From the NCBI RefSeq assembly GCF_017654505.1, contig NC_054558.1, forward strand, positions 12,131,825 through 12,195,824: 64,000 nucleotides of DNA, given 5' to 3'. Shown piece by piece: positions 1-11,324 of this stretch (its first letter is position 1; each line of letters opens with the position of its first letter). The notes under the pieces are model-generated. The model worked only from the letters and a program-made list of their open reading frames with translations, ran no database searches and had not been told where the DNA came from. The DNA is from Polyodon spathula. Lineage: Eukaryota; Chordata; Actinopteri; Acipenseriformes; Polyodontidae. The position numbers and the translations under genes are program-made.

Positions 1-1334
1 GCAAAGCTGTGCTGCAGTTGCCGTGGTCGCTTGTTGACAGTTTTGGTAAACAGAGACCTGGAGCATTGTTGTATTTTTCAATAGTAGCTAATTATTCAAA
101 CAACTCAATACCAGCAAAAGTGTTTTTTTTTAAATAAATACACTGAAGTATGACAGAGTCAAGCAGACATCAGGTTAAGGACTTTGTTTCTTTCAGAAGC
201 ATTCAGATGTTTCAAAGTGCGACGTGACCTCACTCCCGATACAGTGTTGTGATTGAAGACAGGCAGGCATCAAGCAAGCATGGAGATGGTAGGGAGGCAT
301 AGCGAGCATCGATGTCCAAGAAACACGGGTTTTTATTTACTTAAAAAGTGTGATTGTTTCACAGTTCCACCAATTGTTGAAGCCGTATTCAAATGATCTA
401 ATCATCTTGTTCGATAGGTCAGTTCTCCAGAATAGGCTGATTCAAAATCACCTGGGTAAGTGATTGGCAGGTTAGAAGCAGGGTGTTCCTACCTCGTTGA
501 AGTTATAAATCTATCGATTAATACTTCCAAGTGAAGTTGAAACTTGACAAAATACATAAATGTTTGTGTTGGTCGTAGCTTCCTACAAGTTTCCATTTCC
601 CCATGAAATTCTCATCTCATGCATGTGAGAATTGTTCATATTAGCTGGAGGAAAAGTAATCAAATACTTCCTGTAAGTTTTTTTGGTTTCAGTATTGTGA
701 TTTCTGAGTTTAAACTAAATAATCCATAATTTTTTATACTTATGAACACTCGTGGTAATTTTCAACTAGAACCATTCACGGATAATATCGTTTTTAATGA
801 CATCTTTCAGAGTTAGTCTCCATAGGAACAAATGAGTCGTGTGTCATTTCATCCAATTCCACCAGGGGTCACTCTTCATTGTTCTTGATATTCTAGTTCT
901 CCTGGCCGCCTATCATACTCTTTGAACCACGATCAGAAGTGTGACCGAGCAGGCTTGTTAGTTTTTCCTATTTACGTTAAATAGCGTGTCTGTTTTAGCA
1001 AGCCAGTTTAATTGTCCTTTTAGTGAAAAAAAAACTTTGATGTGGAAATATCTGGACATGTATAAAATATCTGGAATTTATTTCACAGTGTGCGTGTGAG
1101 GCGTCTGCAGTTTAGTTTTCGGGAACTTGCGTGACTCCCTAGAAAAATCTGTGGGAGTTTTTCAAGCAACAGAACGATCTGACACAAGAAGAAAAAAAAA
1201 ATACTTCTGTGACAGGCAAAGTAACGGTAAAACTAGTTGTCCCTCACACAATCTTTTTATTCCAGGTGTCGGGCAATATGAATTGCACACCCGATACAGT
1301 ATGATTTCCATTACACGAGAGTAGATGTTAAAAC
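1..1334. other. AT-rich sequence, no gene recognised
   Basis: I see no convincing coding exon, RNA gene or element terminus here. The short ORFs have no recognisable motif. The right part merges into the 3' end of the minus-strand LINE that follows. Confidence 0.5.
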
Positions 1335-3168
1335 TTCATGCTGATTTGATCTCGGCTCTCGCCAAGATAAGCACCAACTAAGACGTAGCTTTACAGTAAA
1401 CTAATGTGATCCATATGTGTCTCCATCCATTTGCATTTGTTTTCCATCTGATGATGTAGATATCCTTCTGTCTGGTGTTGATGGCTGAAGTGTAATGCTG
1501 GCTCCAGGGATCAGCTTATTTTGCCTCCCCAGCGCATCAGCACACACAACGGCTGCGATGCTGGCTGTGGGGATCAACCACAGTGCGGCCTCCCCAGCAC
1601 ATCAGCATGACAACCGTCTGTATTGAGCTAAGTAGGGTACATCTCTGGGGTCTTCAAGTGGGCACCTTCCATCCTCAGTGTTTCGTCGACTAGCCCACGA
1701 CACCTCAAGAGGGCTCGACGGTGATTCTGGCGTCCCAGCATCACCCCCCTCCGTCCCCACTCAACTCAGCCCAGCTTACTTACCTGTACATCAGCGTTTC
1801 TTTCTGTTGTGCTTGAGGTCCCCAGCCAGAATCGTTCCGTCTCAACCACAGCCAGTTGCTGCTCCTCTCTGCTGCTTCAGATAAGTTCTTCACTGTGTGA
1901 CGCAACTCTTGGCCACTGAATCCGACGTCTCTGAGAAACCGGGTTGTAGAGAGTGCCACAAATCCTCGACAACCCACTTCCACTGGGTAAACCCGGACTC
2001 TCCATCCTCACTGTTCCGTTTCAGTGGCTAGTTGAGCATACTGCAGTTTTTTCCTCTCGTACGCCTCATCTGCAGCATCCTCCCATGGCACTGTTAACTC
2101 TACCAGGTGAACAAGGCGAGCTGATCCAGACCACAAGACAATATCTGGTCGAAGGTTAGTGGTGGCAATCTCAGGTGGAAAAATAAACCGTTGACCAACA
2201 TCTGCCAGCATTTTCAAGTCTCTAGCAGCTTCCAGTTGTCCTGGGTGAGAATTGGTTTTAACACCTTTTCTTGGTGGTTGCTCTCCTGGGTGGAGGAATG
2301 TTGTCTTTTGTGTGTAATGTTTTGATGAAACAGGTGGCAACTTATTGGTCATGTTACGTTTGTCTTCCAATGCTAAGGCCAAACATCGCAGCACCTGGTC
2401 ATGGCGCCAAGTAAACCGTCCTTGGCTAAGAGCCACCTTACATCCTATCAAAATGTGCCTTAATGTTGCAGGTGATGAACAAAGGACATGAGGGATCCTC
2501 TCCTACCCAGAGGTAGAGCCAATGTTGCGTTGTTCCACACTCTCCCTGCTTGGCCTGGGAAATGGCCTCTATACACCTCATCCTCTCCTGCTTTTGCACC
2601 TCGTTGACTACCAGCTTCCTCCTTTGAGCTGGGGCTGCATTGTGCCATGTAGGAGGAGCTGAACTGAGACCAAGACCCCCTCTTCCATGCTGAACTTGCC
2701 CCATGATATCACCAATTCGAAGGGCAGCCTTTGCATCTTCCACAGCTTTCTTTGCTAACCACTTTCTTCCAGTTTTCAACACAGGTGCTGCCTCCCTTAC
2801 GCATTTGTCACGTGACTCTACTAATGTCATTTCCAGTCTGACCTTGGCGCACTTAAACTCCTCGGTTAGAGCGGAGACTGGTAGCTGCAGTATTCCTTTA
2901 CCATAAAGTCCCACTCTGCTGAGGGAGCGTGGAACTCCCAACCATTTCTTGATGTATGAACTGATTAAAGCTTCCAGCTTCTCAACTGTTGTCAAAGAAA
3001 CCTCGTATACAGTCAGTGGCCACAGCAACCTTGGCAGTAGACCAAACTGAAAGCACCAGAGTTTTAGTTTGCCTGGTAGAGCGCAGCTGTCTATGGTCTT
3101 CAACCCTTCCACTGCTTGTTGTCTAACTTCTCCCACACGAACTGTGTCCTTTAGATCCCCGTCCTACC
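1335..3168 (-). mobile_element. 5'-truncated non-LTR retrotransposon (RLE-type LINE)
   Basis: Reading the minus strand, a degraded ORF encoding the end of a reverse transcriptase, a zinc-finger region and a restriction-like endonuclease runs from about 3168 to 1780. It is followed by roughly 450 bp of non-coding sequence that looks like the element's 3' UTR. The 5' side stops abruptly near 3168 in the RT thumb region, as expected from incomplete target-primed reverse transcription. The exact 3' end is uncertain. The architecture (RT, CCHC, then RLE) is that of the R2/Hero/NeSL group, which is known from fish genomes; the clade assignment is from memory. Confidence 0.75.
1780..3168 (-). pseudogene. 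LINE ORF C-terminus: RT thumb, zinc finger, restriction-like endonuclease
   Basis: The frame opening near 3168 carries the conserved stretch around ALPGKLKLWCFQFGLLPRLL and WLGVPRSLSRVGLYGKG, typical of the region after the RT catalytic core. Near 2470-2490 the reading frame shifts: the expected second zinc-finger cysteine after CPL is lost, consistent with a 2-nt deletion. The next frame continues with GRFTWRHDQVLRCL and the endonuclease signature RPDIVLW followed by VELTVPWED (about 2075-2155), the PD...E-x-T arrangement of RLE domains. A TGA near 2008 interrupts that frame, which then continues as VEVGCRGFVALSTTRFL to a stop at 1780. The copy cannot make a full protein. Confidence 0.75.
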
Positions 3169-3411
3169 AGTATGTATTGTTAGTGGAATTTTATATTTTT
3201 GCTAAAAATGTTTGTGTTTATTTTTTCATACGTGAAAAACGTATAATAAAAGGCTTGCAAATATTGTTAAATAACCGGTTTTGTTTTCAAAGCTTAATCT
3301 CTGCATTTACTCTCTCTCTCTCGTTGAGGATTGTGGGAGGGGCGTGTGAGGCGGTTGAGGAAGCTGGAGGTTTGTAGGAGGAAGGTTTGTTTGGATTTAG
3401 TTAATCCCTTG

Positions 3412-3413
<2 letters not shown>

Positions 3414-3482
<69 letters not shown>
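3414..3482. repeat. (TA)n microsatellite
   Basis: About 69 bp of uninterrupted TA directly abuts the left LTR of the gypsy element. Another TA tract abuts the right LTR, so the element probably inserted into a TA repeat. Confidence 0.95.
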
Positions 3483-3486
<4 letters not shown>

Positions 3487-4124
3487 GCGGTTTCAGGGAT
3501 TGTGTTATGGATGGACGTTATGTGCCTGCGAGGTTTCTTTATTTTTTGGCTGCCAGGACCACGGACAGCAATGTGAAGTATTCCACAGAGGCAGGACCAC
3601 GGACAGCTCAGTGGAAACTTCTAGACTGCAGCAGAACAGCCACACCTGTCTCCAGTTGTAATCAGATCCAAACTGCAGACAGGTGATACTAATCAGTTGC
3701 TCTTTTTAACCGCACCCTGGATTTCTTTCTTTGTCTATTTTTTGACCCTGGCAGGTGAAGGAGTAGGTGGTGTTTAGAGAGAGAACGTGTACCGTGGAGA
3801 AGGAGGTTTTACAGAGATAATTACAACAAGGATTGAACAGTACACGACAAACTAGGACTGGACTGGAGAACTCGAACGGCACTTGGACCCACCTTCTGTA
3901 TGAAAAAGACCCTCGGTAACAAACCCCGGCTTGAAAAGACAACGCTTGAAGGACCTCCCACTGGCAGCGGATTATTTACTTTGGTTGTTTTGATTTTTAT
4001 TTATCAAGAACGCTGTCAAAGCCTGAAAATAATAAACAGGTTTTAAACCTTTACTTGGACTTGTGTTGTGTGGCTTTATGTGTAAACCCCGCCTTACAAA
4101 CAACCCGCCCCAGAAACCGCTGCA
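3483..4124 (+). repeat. 5' LTR of gypsy copy 1
   Basis: The LTR has imperfect terminal inverted repeats: AGTAGCGGTTTC at the start (TGTAGCGG in the 3' copy) and GAAACCGCTGCA at the end. It contains an AATAAA near 4030 and a TATA-like T-rich stretch near 3700. The last 17 bases are present here but absent from the 3' LTR. Confidence 0.85.
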
Positions 4125-4125
4125 T

Positions 4126-4142
4126 TGGTGGAGAATGCGGGC
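4126..4142 (+). other. putative primer-binding site, gypsy copy 1
   Basis: TGGTGGAGAATGCGGGC begins one base after the LTR end, the usual place of a tRNA primer-binding site. The primer tRNA was not identified. It differs from the copy 2 site, so the two families may use different primers. Confidence 0.6.
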
Positions 4143-4298
4143 AGGGCAGTGAGGTTACACACAGATGCACAAAAATAAAAAAAAAAATAAAAAAAAAAAA
4201 ATATATATATACAAAAATTAACTGCTGAAATCACTGCAGTGAAAATTGCTCATCAGACTGCTGGTCTACCTATCGTGGCTGCTCGGTATCTGTAGAAA

Positions 4299-5332
4299 AT
4301 GACGCCGGGTGACGACGTTGAGGCTTTCCTAAAGACATTTGAGTGCACTGCAGAACGAGAGGTTTGGCCAAAGATAAAGTGGGCGGGAATACTGGCTCCA
4401 TTTCTCTGTGGGGAAGCACAAAAAGCGTGGTCTGATCTGGAGGCAACAGAAGCCAATAACTATGACAAATTGAAGAAGGAAATATTAGCACGGTTGGGAG
4501 TCACTGTCTCTTTGAGAGCACAGCGATTCCATACTTGGACATATCAACCCGAGAAGGCACCCAGATCACAGATGTTTGACCTTGTCCACCTAGCAAAAAA
4601 ATGGCTGGAGCCCTCAGTACTGGTGCTATCATGGAAAGAATAGTGATTGACCACTTCATTCGAGGCTTACCTTACAAGCTAAAGAAGGTTGTCAGCCAGG
4701 GTAGTCTCACCACAGCGGACGGAGTGGTGGACCTCGTTGAGAGATGTCGAGCAACTGACGAACTGCTCAAACCCAGCCTTCTGGACAGAACCACCCATGA
4801 AAAGAGAGGCCTCAAAGAAGGAGGAAGGATAACATCCCAACTTCAGCCACCCTGGGTTTGGAAAGAAAGAAGCCAAAGGGCAGATGAGGAACATATGCTC
4901 CAGGACCCTGTTTCCCCACCTGAAGCAAAGATGAGGAATAGGCAGTTTGTTGACACAGACACCCGAGAGTGCTACAACTGTGGCGAAACAGGACACATCA
5001 CATGGAACTGTCCCAAGAAGGCGGAATCTATGCAGGTCAACACTTCCAATATACACCACTGCCATGTCATTTCTGCCCATGTCCAAGCCCACCGCCACCC
5101 ACCGCACCTCAGTGGGGTACAAGTACAAGGGAAAGAAGTAGATGCTCTTCTTGACTCCGGGAGCATGGTCTCCCTTATCATGCCTTCACTAATAACCCAG
5201 CCGCAGATGACTGCAGCTCCAACCATGGACATCACCTGTGTACACGGGGACACCAAATCTTATCCAACTGCAGATGTAGAGGTTAACACCACCAGAGGGC
5301 GGTTCAGAGGTAACCTAGGATTGATTGATTGA
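4299..5332 (+). pseudogene. gag and retropepsin of gypsy copy 1
   Basis: Two overlapping frames cover this region. The first (from 4299) encodes the gag capsid-like segment ([15 protein letters not shown]); an upstream in-frame extension is cut by a TAG at about 4291. The reading shifts to a second frame near 4600, which runs to 5332. It contains the zinc knuckle CYNCGETGHITWNCP (about 4969-5013) and the aspartic-protease motif ALLDSGSMVSLI (about 5143-5178) with catalytic D-S-G intact. Protease ends in the GATT repeat at the integrase deletion. The frameshift means gag and protease are not made as one protein from this copy. Confidence 0.8.
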
Positions 5333-5342
5333 TTGATAGCAG

Positions 5343-6894
5343 GTGTATCATATTAACCTGTTAAAAAAGTGGGTAAGCCAAGAAGCACTGTGGTGTAAAG
5401 AAAACATACAGAAGTCAGTGTTTTCAACCACTTTTTCTTCTTCAGAGAACCTGCTGGAAGAAATTTCCATTGGAGATGTATCGCTTTCCCAGACCCAGGA
5501 GCTACGTGAGTTGGTTATGAAAAATAAAGATGTGTTTTCTTCCTTACCAGGACACACCCATCGCATCCAACATGACATCATTACGCCTCCTGGGATACGG
5601 GTCCATCAAAAACCTTATCGGGCGCCAGAGGCGAAGAGAGTGGCAATAAAAGAAGTGAGAAAGATGTTGGAACTGGGAATCATTGAAGAATCACACAGTG
5701 TGTGGTCCTGCCCGATAGTCCTGGTGTCAAAAACGATTCTGTAATGACTTCCATAAGTTGAATGCAATTTCTGAATTTGATGCTTATCCCATGCCGAGAA
5801 TAGATGAGATGATAGAAAGACTGGGAGATGCACGATTCATTAGTACACTTGACCTAACCAAGGGATATTGGCAGGTTCCTCTGACCCCAGCAGCTCATGA
5901 GAAGACTGTGTTCTCTACTCCAGACGGCCTGTTCCAATATGTGCGACTGCCCTTTGGACTTCATGGAGCCCCTGCCACGTTTCAAAGGCTGAAGGACCGC
6001 ATTCTGCGCCCACATCAATCCTATGCTGCAGCATATCTGGACGATGTGATAATCCACAGCCACACATGGGAGGAGCACCTAATCCGGTTAACAGCGGTCA
6101 TCGATGCCCTTCGGCAAGCAGGACTCCCGGCCAACCCAAAGAAATGCATACTGGGGGTAAGAGAAGCAAAGTATTTGGGCTATTCCATAGGGCAAGGGTT
6201 GATCAAACCACAGGAGAAGAAGGTCTCTGCAATCCAGAATTGGCCTCGACCAATAAATAAGAAACAGGTACGTGCTTTCCTGGGAATAACTGGTTATTAG
6301 AGACGTTTCGTCCAGGATATGCAATCATTTCAGGACCTCTGTGTGACCTGACCCGGAATGCCCAACCTGCCATGGTACATGGAACCCTGAGGCCGAAGAG
6401 GCATTTCAAAAACTGAAAACTGCCTTATGCACGGCCCCTGTGTTGTATTCGCCAGATTTCTCGAAGCCTCTGATTGTACAGACAGATGCATCGGACACTG
6501 GAATTGAAGCTGTATTCTCAAGAATATGCAAGAAGTTAATGGAGAGGAACATTCTGTGCTGTGCATTAGCCGTAAGTTGATTCCCCGTGAAATGAAATAT
6601 GCAACAATTGAAAAAGAGTGTTTGGCGATTAAATTGGCTCTGGAGTCCTTGAAATATTATATTCTGGGCCGCAAGTTTGTATTGATGACAGATCATGCTC
6701 CCCTTACCTGGATGAAGCAGAATAAGGACTCTAACGCCCGGATCACCCGTTGGTTCCTCAGCCTTCAGCCCTTCCACTATCGGATCGTCCACCATTCTGG
6801 TTCTAAACATGGTAATGCTGATGCCATGTCTCGTATGCATGCCATGTTTTCCTCGACCTCTCTGACCACAGGGTCAACGCTGGGGGGGCAGGTA
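5343..6894 (+). pseudogene. RT and RNase H of gypsy copy 1
   Basis: The segment opens with HINLLKKW and a linker, then reverse transcriptase: KPYRAPEAKR, FISTLDLTKGYWQVPLTP, LPFGLHGAPATFQR and the catalytic AAYLDDVII (about 6030-6056). RNase H follows, with SRKLIPREMKYATIEKECLA and LMTDHAPLTWM. Frameshifts or stops occur near 5744-5755, at 6298 and around 6350-6530. The coding sequence ends at GNADAMSRMHAM, just before a G-rich polypurine tract and the 3' LTR. No integrase follows RNase H, confirming that this is not simply a normal gypsy order with a missing tail. Confidence 0.85.
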
Positions 6895-7517
6895 TGTAGC
6901 GGTTTCAGGGGTTGTGTTATGGATGGACGTTATGTGCCTGCGAGGTTTCTTTGTTTTTTGGCTGCCAGGACCACGGACAGCAATGTGAAGTATTCCACAG
7001 AGGCAGGACCACGGACAGCTCAGTGGAAACTTCTAGACTGCAGCAGAACAGCCACACCTGTCTCCAGTTGTAATCAGAGCCAAACTGCAGACAGGTGATA
7101 CTAATCAGTTGCTCTATTTAACCGCACCCTGGATTTCTTTCTTTGTCTTTTTTTGACCCTGGCAGGTGAAGGAGTAGGTGGTGTTTAGAGAGAGAACGTG
7201 TACTGTGGAGAAGGAGGTTTTACAGAGATAATTACAACAAGGATTGAACAGTCCACGACAAACTAGGACTGGACTGGAGAACTCGAACGGCACTTGGACC
7301 CACCTTCTGTATGAAAAGACCCTCGGTAACAAACCCCGGCTTGAAAAGACAACGCTTGAAGGACCTCCCACTGGCAGCGGATTATTTACTTTGGTTGTTT
7401 TGATTTTTATTTATCAAGAACGCTGTCAAAGCCTGAAAATAATAAACAGGTTTTAAACCTTTATTTGGACTTGTGTTGTGTGGCTTTATGTGTAAACCCC
7501 GCCTTACAAAGAACCCG
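6895..7517 (+). repeat. 3' LTR of gypsy copy 1, end-truncated
   Basis: It starts TGTAGCGGTTTC and matches the 5' LTR almost base for base through AACCCG. The last 17 bases, including the terminal inverted repeat, are missing and replaced by a TA tract. A TATA-like CTATTTAA lies near 7113 and AATAAA near 7440. Confidence 0.85.
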
Positions 7518-7541
7518 ATATATATATATATATATATATAT
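7518..7541. repeat. (TA)n tract after gypsy copy 1
   Basis: About 24 bp of TA abuts the shortened 3' LTR, mirroring the longer TA repeat at the other end. Confidence 0.9.
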
Positions 7542-7624
7542 AGTAGCATCACGTATGAACAAACGATTAGTTATTTTTTTTTAGTGACTCTCAAGATGTA
7601 GACACACTGGTTTAGGAGGGGTTT

Positions 7625-8933
7625 GTGCTGAAAGGGAGTCTGGTGATGGTGTCCCCGTTAGCTACCCCAACAGCTGAAGTCACTCTGTCCAATGTCCCAC
7701 CATTCTTAAAAAACGAGCTGTTAGAAGAAGAACTAATGAGATACGGGAAGTTACTGTCTCTGATTCGGTTTGTACCTTTGGGATGTAAGGATCCCAAATT
7801 AATACATGTATTTCTTTTAGAAGGCAGGTTTTTTTGTTATTAAATAAGCCCAATGAAGAAATCGATGTAGCTTGGACCTTCAATGTAGAAGGGAGTCATT
7901 GTGTAGTTTTTGCAAGCACTGACACATTACAATGTTTTAAATGTGGAGCTTGTGGGCATCAACGGAAAAACTGCTCGGTAAAAGAGAGTGAGGGTGTGCA
8001 GGAAGGACAGGGTGAGACTGGTGGGGGGGCTGTCAGGGATGATCGAGGAGGGCAAAAGGATGAGCCGCTGCAGTCAGAGATGTCTGCGGGACCGAGTGAG
8101 TGGGCAGAGCCTGCAGTACAGTTAACACGAAAAGAAAACAAGGACAGAGATACTGCTGACAGTCAAGGTTTTATTATGGTTGAAAAACAGAAAAGAAATA
8201 AAAAAAATGATAAAACTGTTAAAGAAAATGAGAGCATGTTGGAGCGGAGCTCTGTAGCGGTCTCCTCGGATCTTGGGCTGGCTCAACACACCTGCTTTGA
8301 AGCGGGTGGTGGGGGTGGTTGTGCCTGGGTCTGATAGGAGACTGAGGTCTGGGTTGGGTGGCCACGGCACTGCGGGAGTGGAACCCCGTGATGTTGGGGC
8401 TCCTGATTTGAACCCTGGGGGGAATCATGGTAGCTCTGGGTCTCAACATGGGGCTGCGGTGCGCCCTTGTTCCGAGGGAGAGGATCAAAGCGCTGAGTCT
8501 ATACTTGGCTGCTGTGAATCCGTCTCTGCCCGACTCACCGCAATCAGCAGCAGTTGAAGAGGGAGAAGAAAAACTGAAAACTGCAGCAGCAGCGGTGGAG
8601 AATGACAGCAACGATGAGTATGAGGAGGGGATGGATGAGGCAGAAGAAGTAGAGGCCTCATACTCTTCACTTTTCTCTAACATTCCTGACAGCCAAACTG
8701 CCAAGAAAAAGTTGTACTCGGCAAATGAAATAGGTGAGTTTTTGGATGTGACTAAAGGTAGGAGAGATATTGCTATAAAGCAGACCTTTCCAGATTTAAA
8801 ACTGTTTTTGATCTCAGCGCATATAGCTCTTAAAAAAGCTACAATAAAAGAAATAGATCAGCCAAAGCGGTATAGACTTAAAAAAATTATGCAAACGGTA
8901 AGGAAAATGTTGAATCGGAAAATTAAAACGTAA
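7625..8933 (+). pseudogene. LINE ORF1 (RRM-like, CCHC, coiled C-terminus)
   Basis: The first frame encodes VTLSNVPPFLKNELLEEEL and LSLIRFVPLGCKDPKLIHV, an RRM-like fold seen in Tx1-type ORF1 proteins. It shifts near 7830 to a frame carrying the knuckle CFKCGACGHQRKNCS (about 7932-7976) and a charged low-complexity stretch to 8334. A third frame (8427-8933) gives the acidic linker and the basic C-terminus (YSANEIGEFLDVTKGRRDIA, ending in RKMLNRKIKT). The product would be an RNA-binding nucleoprotein for LINE RNA. At least two frame changes break it. Confidence 0.7.
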
Positions 8934-8990
8934 TGTTTCTAAAGGATACGTTTTATAAAAAAATATATATCGTTTACTGTTTGTTTATTC

Positions 8991-11204
8991 TTGGTTGTTT
9001 TAAATCTTTTAGCCCTCATGGATACAATTAATTTTATTTCTTTTAACATAAATGGTTGTAGACAATATTTTAAGAGAGCACAATTATTTGAATTTTTAGA
9101 ACAAAAGCGGGTGGGAGTGGCTTTTATTCAAGAGACACACACAGATCTAGATAAGGAGGCAGTATGGTTGTGTGAATGGAGAGGAAGGTGTGTGCTGAGC
9201 CATGGATCGAATAATAGTGCAGGGGTGGCGGTGCTCTTTTGACCAGACATGGAACTTAATATTTTGGTCTGGAGGTGTCTGCATCCCACCACTGGACAAT
9301 ACACGTGGTCACATTGCATCTCTCACCATATAGTCAGAGCTAGATTAGACAGGATATATATATACCCAGATGTCTTCTTAATACATTTATAAGGGCAACA
9401 ATAACACCAAATAGTTTATCTGATCATCACTGTGTAATAATCACAGCAATTAAAAATAAAGAAATACATAGTGCATCATATTGGCACCTAAATGTTAAAT
9501 TACTACAAGATGTTAGTTTTACAAAACAATTTCAAGATTTTTGGCAAAAATGGAAAGAACAGAAAAGTCAATTTAGAAATTTAAGGCAGTGGTGGGATAT
9601 AGGGAAGATGCAAATTAAGTTATTGTGTCAGCAGTACACCGCAGACGTAAACAAGTCATTGAATGCAGTCACGAGAGAGCTGGAGAGAGAAATCCTCCAG
9701 CTTGAAACTGAGCAGAGCACGTCAACACAGGAGATCCTGGGGGAGCATAGAGAAGCTTTAAGCAGCATGCTGGAGGAGAAAGTGCGGGGGGCACAAGTGA
9801 GATCCAGGTTCATAGAGTTGAGGGATATGGATGCCCCTACAAGTTTCTTTTTCAGGGGTTGGAGAAGAAGAGAGCCAACAGTAAACGGCTGCACTGTGTC
9901 CGGTTGCCGTGCAGCAAGGAGCTGACAGGCCAGGAGGAGGTCAGCGAGGCGGCAGTGTGCTTTTATGAGGAGCTGTATGCCTGTGAGCCATGTGTTCGGC
10001 GGTTATTAACACATTGTTGGATGGGCTGCCCAGACTGAGTCAGGAAGAGCAGCGTAGTTTGGATATGAAACAGTGTTTCCAGGTGCTGCTATCATGAAGC
10101 TGGCAAAAGGAAAAGCTCCAGGGATAGATGGACTGTCAGCTGAGTTCTACCAACACTTTTGGAAAGACTTGGGACCGGACTTGTTTCTGGTGCTACAGGA
10201 AAGCCTGCAGGCAGGGGAGTTGCCACTCAGTTGCCGGAGGGCTGTAATTAGTCTGTTGCCAAAAAAAGGGGATTTGTGTTTGATCAAAAACTGGAGACCA
10301 GTAGCGCTTTTATAATGTAATTTAAAATGTTTTTCAAAGTGTTTGGGAATGAGATTGAAAAATTGCATGGACAAGATAATTAATCCAGATCAGACTTATT
10401 GTATACTGGGAGAGAATTTTTGATAACGTATTTTTAATAAGGGATTTTTTATCATTAGCCAAAAATGGTGATTTTAATGTGGGTCAGGTTTCCTTAGACC
10501 AGGAAAAAGCCTTTAACCGCGTCGACCATTGCTACCTTTTTAAAACTCTGGAAGCCTTCGGGTTTGGCCCTGGTTTTATTAAATGTATTAAGCTCTTATA
10601 TAACAATGTTTTTAGTGTTTTAAAAATAAACAGTGGGTTGAGTAGACCCTTTCCAGTGTGCAGGGGGATTAGGCAGGGCTGCTCCCTGTCGGGGATGCTG
10701 TACGTCATCTCTATTGAGCCCTTGTTGGCTCGGCTGAGGAGCAGGCTGGTGGGATGGACAGTGCCCAACATGGCCCCTGAAGCCGCAGTGAGTGTCAGCC
10801 TATGCTGATGATATTACTGTTTTTATCATCAGTAATAGAGATGTTCAGGAATTGCAGCAGAGCTTTAATATTTTTCAGAGAGTGTCATCAGCAAAGATAA
10901 ATTGGGCCAAAAGTGATGCTTTTTTGTCAGGGAGCTAGCAGGAGGGCGGCCCTCCTTTATTTCCCCAAGTGTTGAGGTGGGGTAGGATGGGGGTGAAGGT
11001 GCTGGGAGTGTATCTTGGTACAGATTGGGAGGGCCTGATAGAGAAGGTGAAGGCTTGATTAGATCAGTGGCAAGGGCTGTCTTACAGAGGGAGGGTTCTG
11101 GTGATTAATAATCTGGCTGCATCAATGTTATGGCACAGGTTGGTGTGTCTAGATCCACAGAGAAACCTAGTAGACAGCATTCGGAAGCTTTTGGTGGAGT
11201 TTTT
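8991..11204 (+). pseudogene. LINE ORF2 (APE endonuclease and RT)
   Basis: The start region reads MDTINFISFNINGCRQYFKR and VGVAFIQETHTD, the N-terminal APE-endonuclease motifs. It is broken by a stop at 9241. RT motifs follow: KAPGIDGLSAEFYQHFW (about 10110-10160), SLDQEKAFNRVDH (about 10491), GIRQGCSLSGMLYVI, and a YADD-box coding stretch near 10800 that is reached only after a frameshift. The later GVYLGTDWEG and RVLVINNLAASMLWHRL stretches belong to the post-RT region. The C-terminus is lost at 11204. Confidence 0.75.
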
Positions 11205-11324
11205 TTTGCTCCATTTTTCCCGTGCCCATGTCCAGCCGACAAAATGAATGAGCCACTACTCCTGCCCGTCCCCACCAATCGTAGCGGCCGTCCCAACCGG
11301 ATGAAAATCTTACGCCGAATGCGT

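Larger units (their letters stand above)
3483..7517 (+). mobile_element. Gmr1-like Ty3/gypsy retrotransposon, copy 1, integrase deleted
   Basis: Two direct LTRs flank an internal region with gag, a CCHC knuckle, retropepsin, RT and RNase H. The integrase is missing. The sequence jumps from the end of the protease to YHINLLKKW, a motif that in copy 2 (42531-48274) lies at the end of the integrase/tether region just before RT. This shows that the parental element had integrase upstream of RT. A GATT-repeat (about 5316-5336) marks the deletion junction. The LTRs differ by only about ten substitutions by eye, so insertion was fairly recent although the coding region is defective. Confidence 0.85.
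7545..11204 (+). mobile_element. Tx1/L1-like LINE, 3'-incomplete
   Basis: A two-ORF LINE runs left to right: ORF1 with an RRM-like part and a CCHC knuckle, then ORF2 with an APE-type endonuclease and RT. Frameshifts and stops are frequent. The RT C-terminal region ends abruptly near 11204 at DSIRKLLVEFF, where unrelated sequence and a tandem repeat begin, so the 3' end is missing. Affinity with the Tx1 group is judged from ORF1 and ORF2 motif style. Confidence 0.75.

Noticed and set aside
3331..3576. ORFs rich in IYIYIY over TA repeats (also near 24860-25210, 34770-35095 and 40820-41210)
   Set aside because: TA microsatellites are open in several frames; there is no coding signature.
8219..8704. 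161-codon minus-strand ORF opposite LINE ORF1
   Set aside because: It is a serine/proline-rich antisense of the ORF1 acidic linker; it has no motif of its own.
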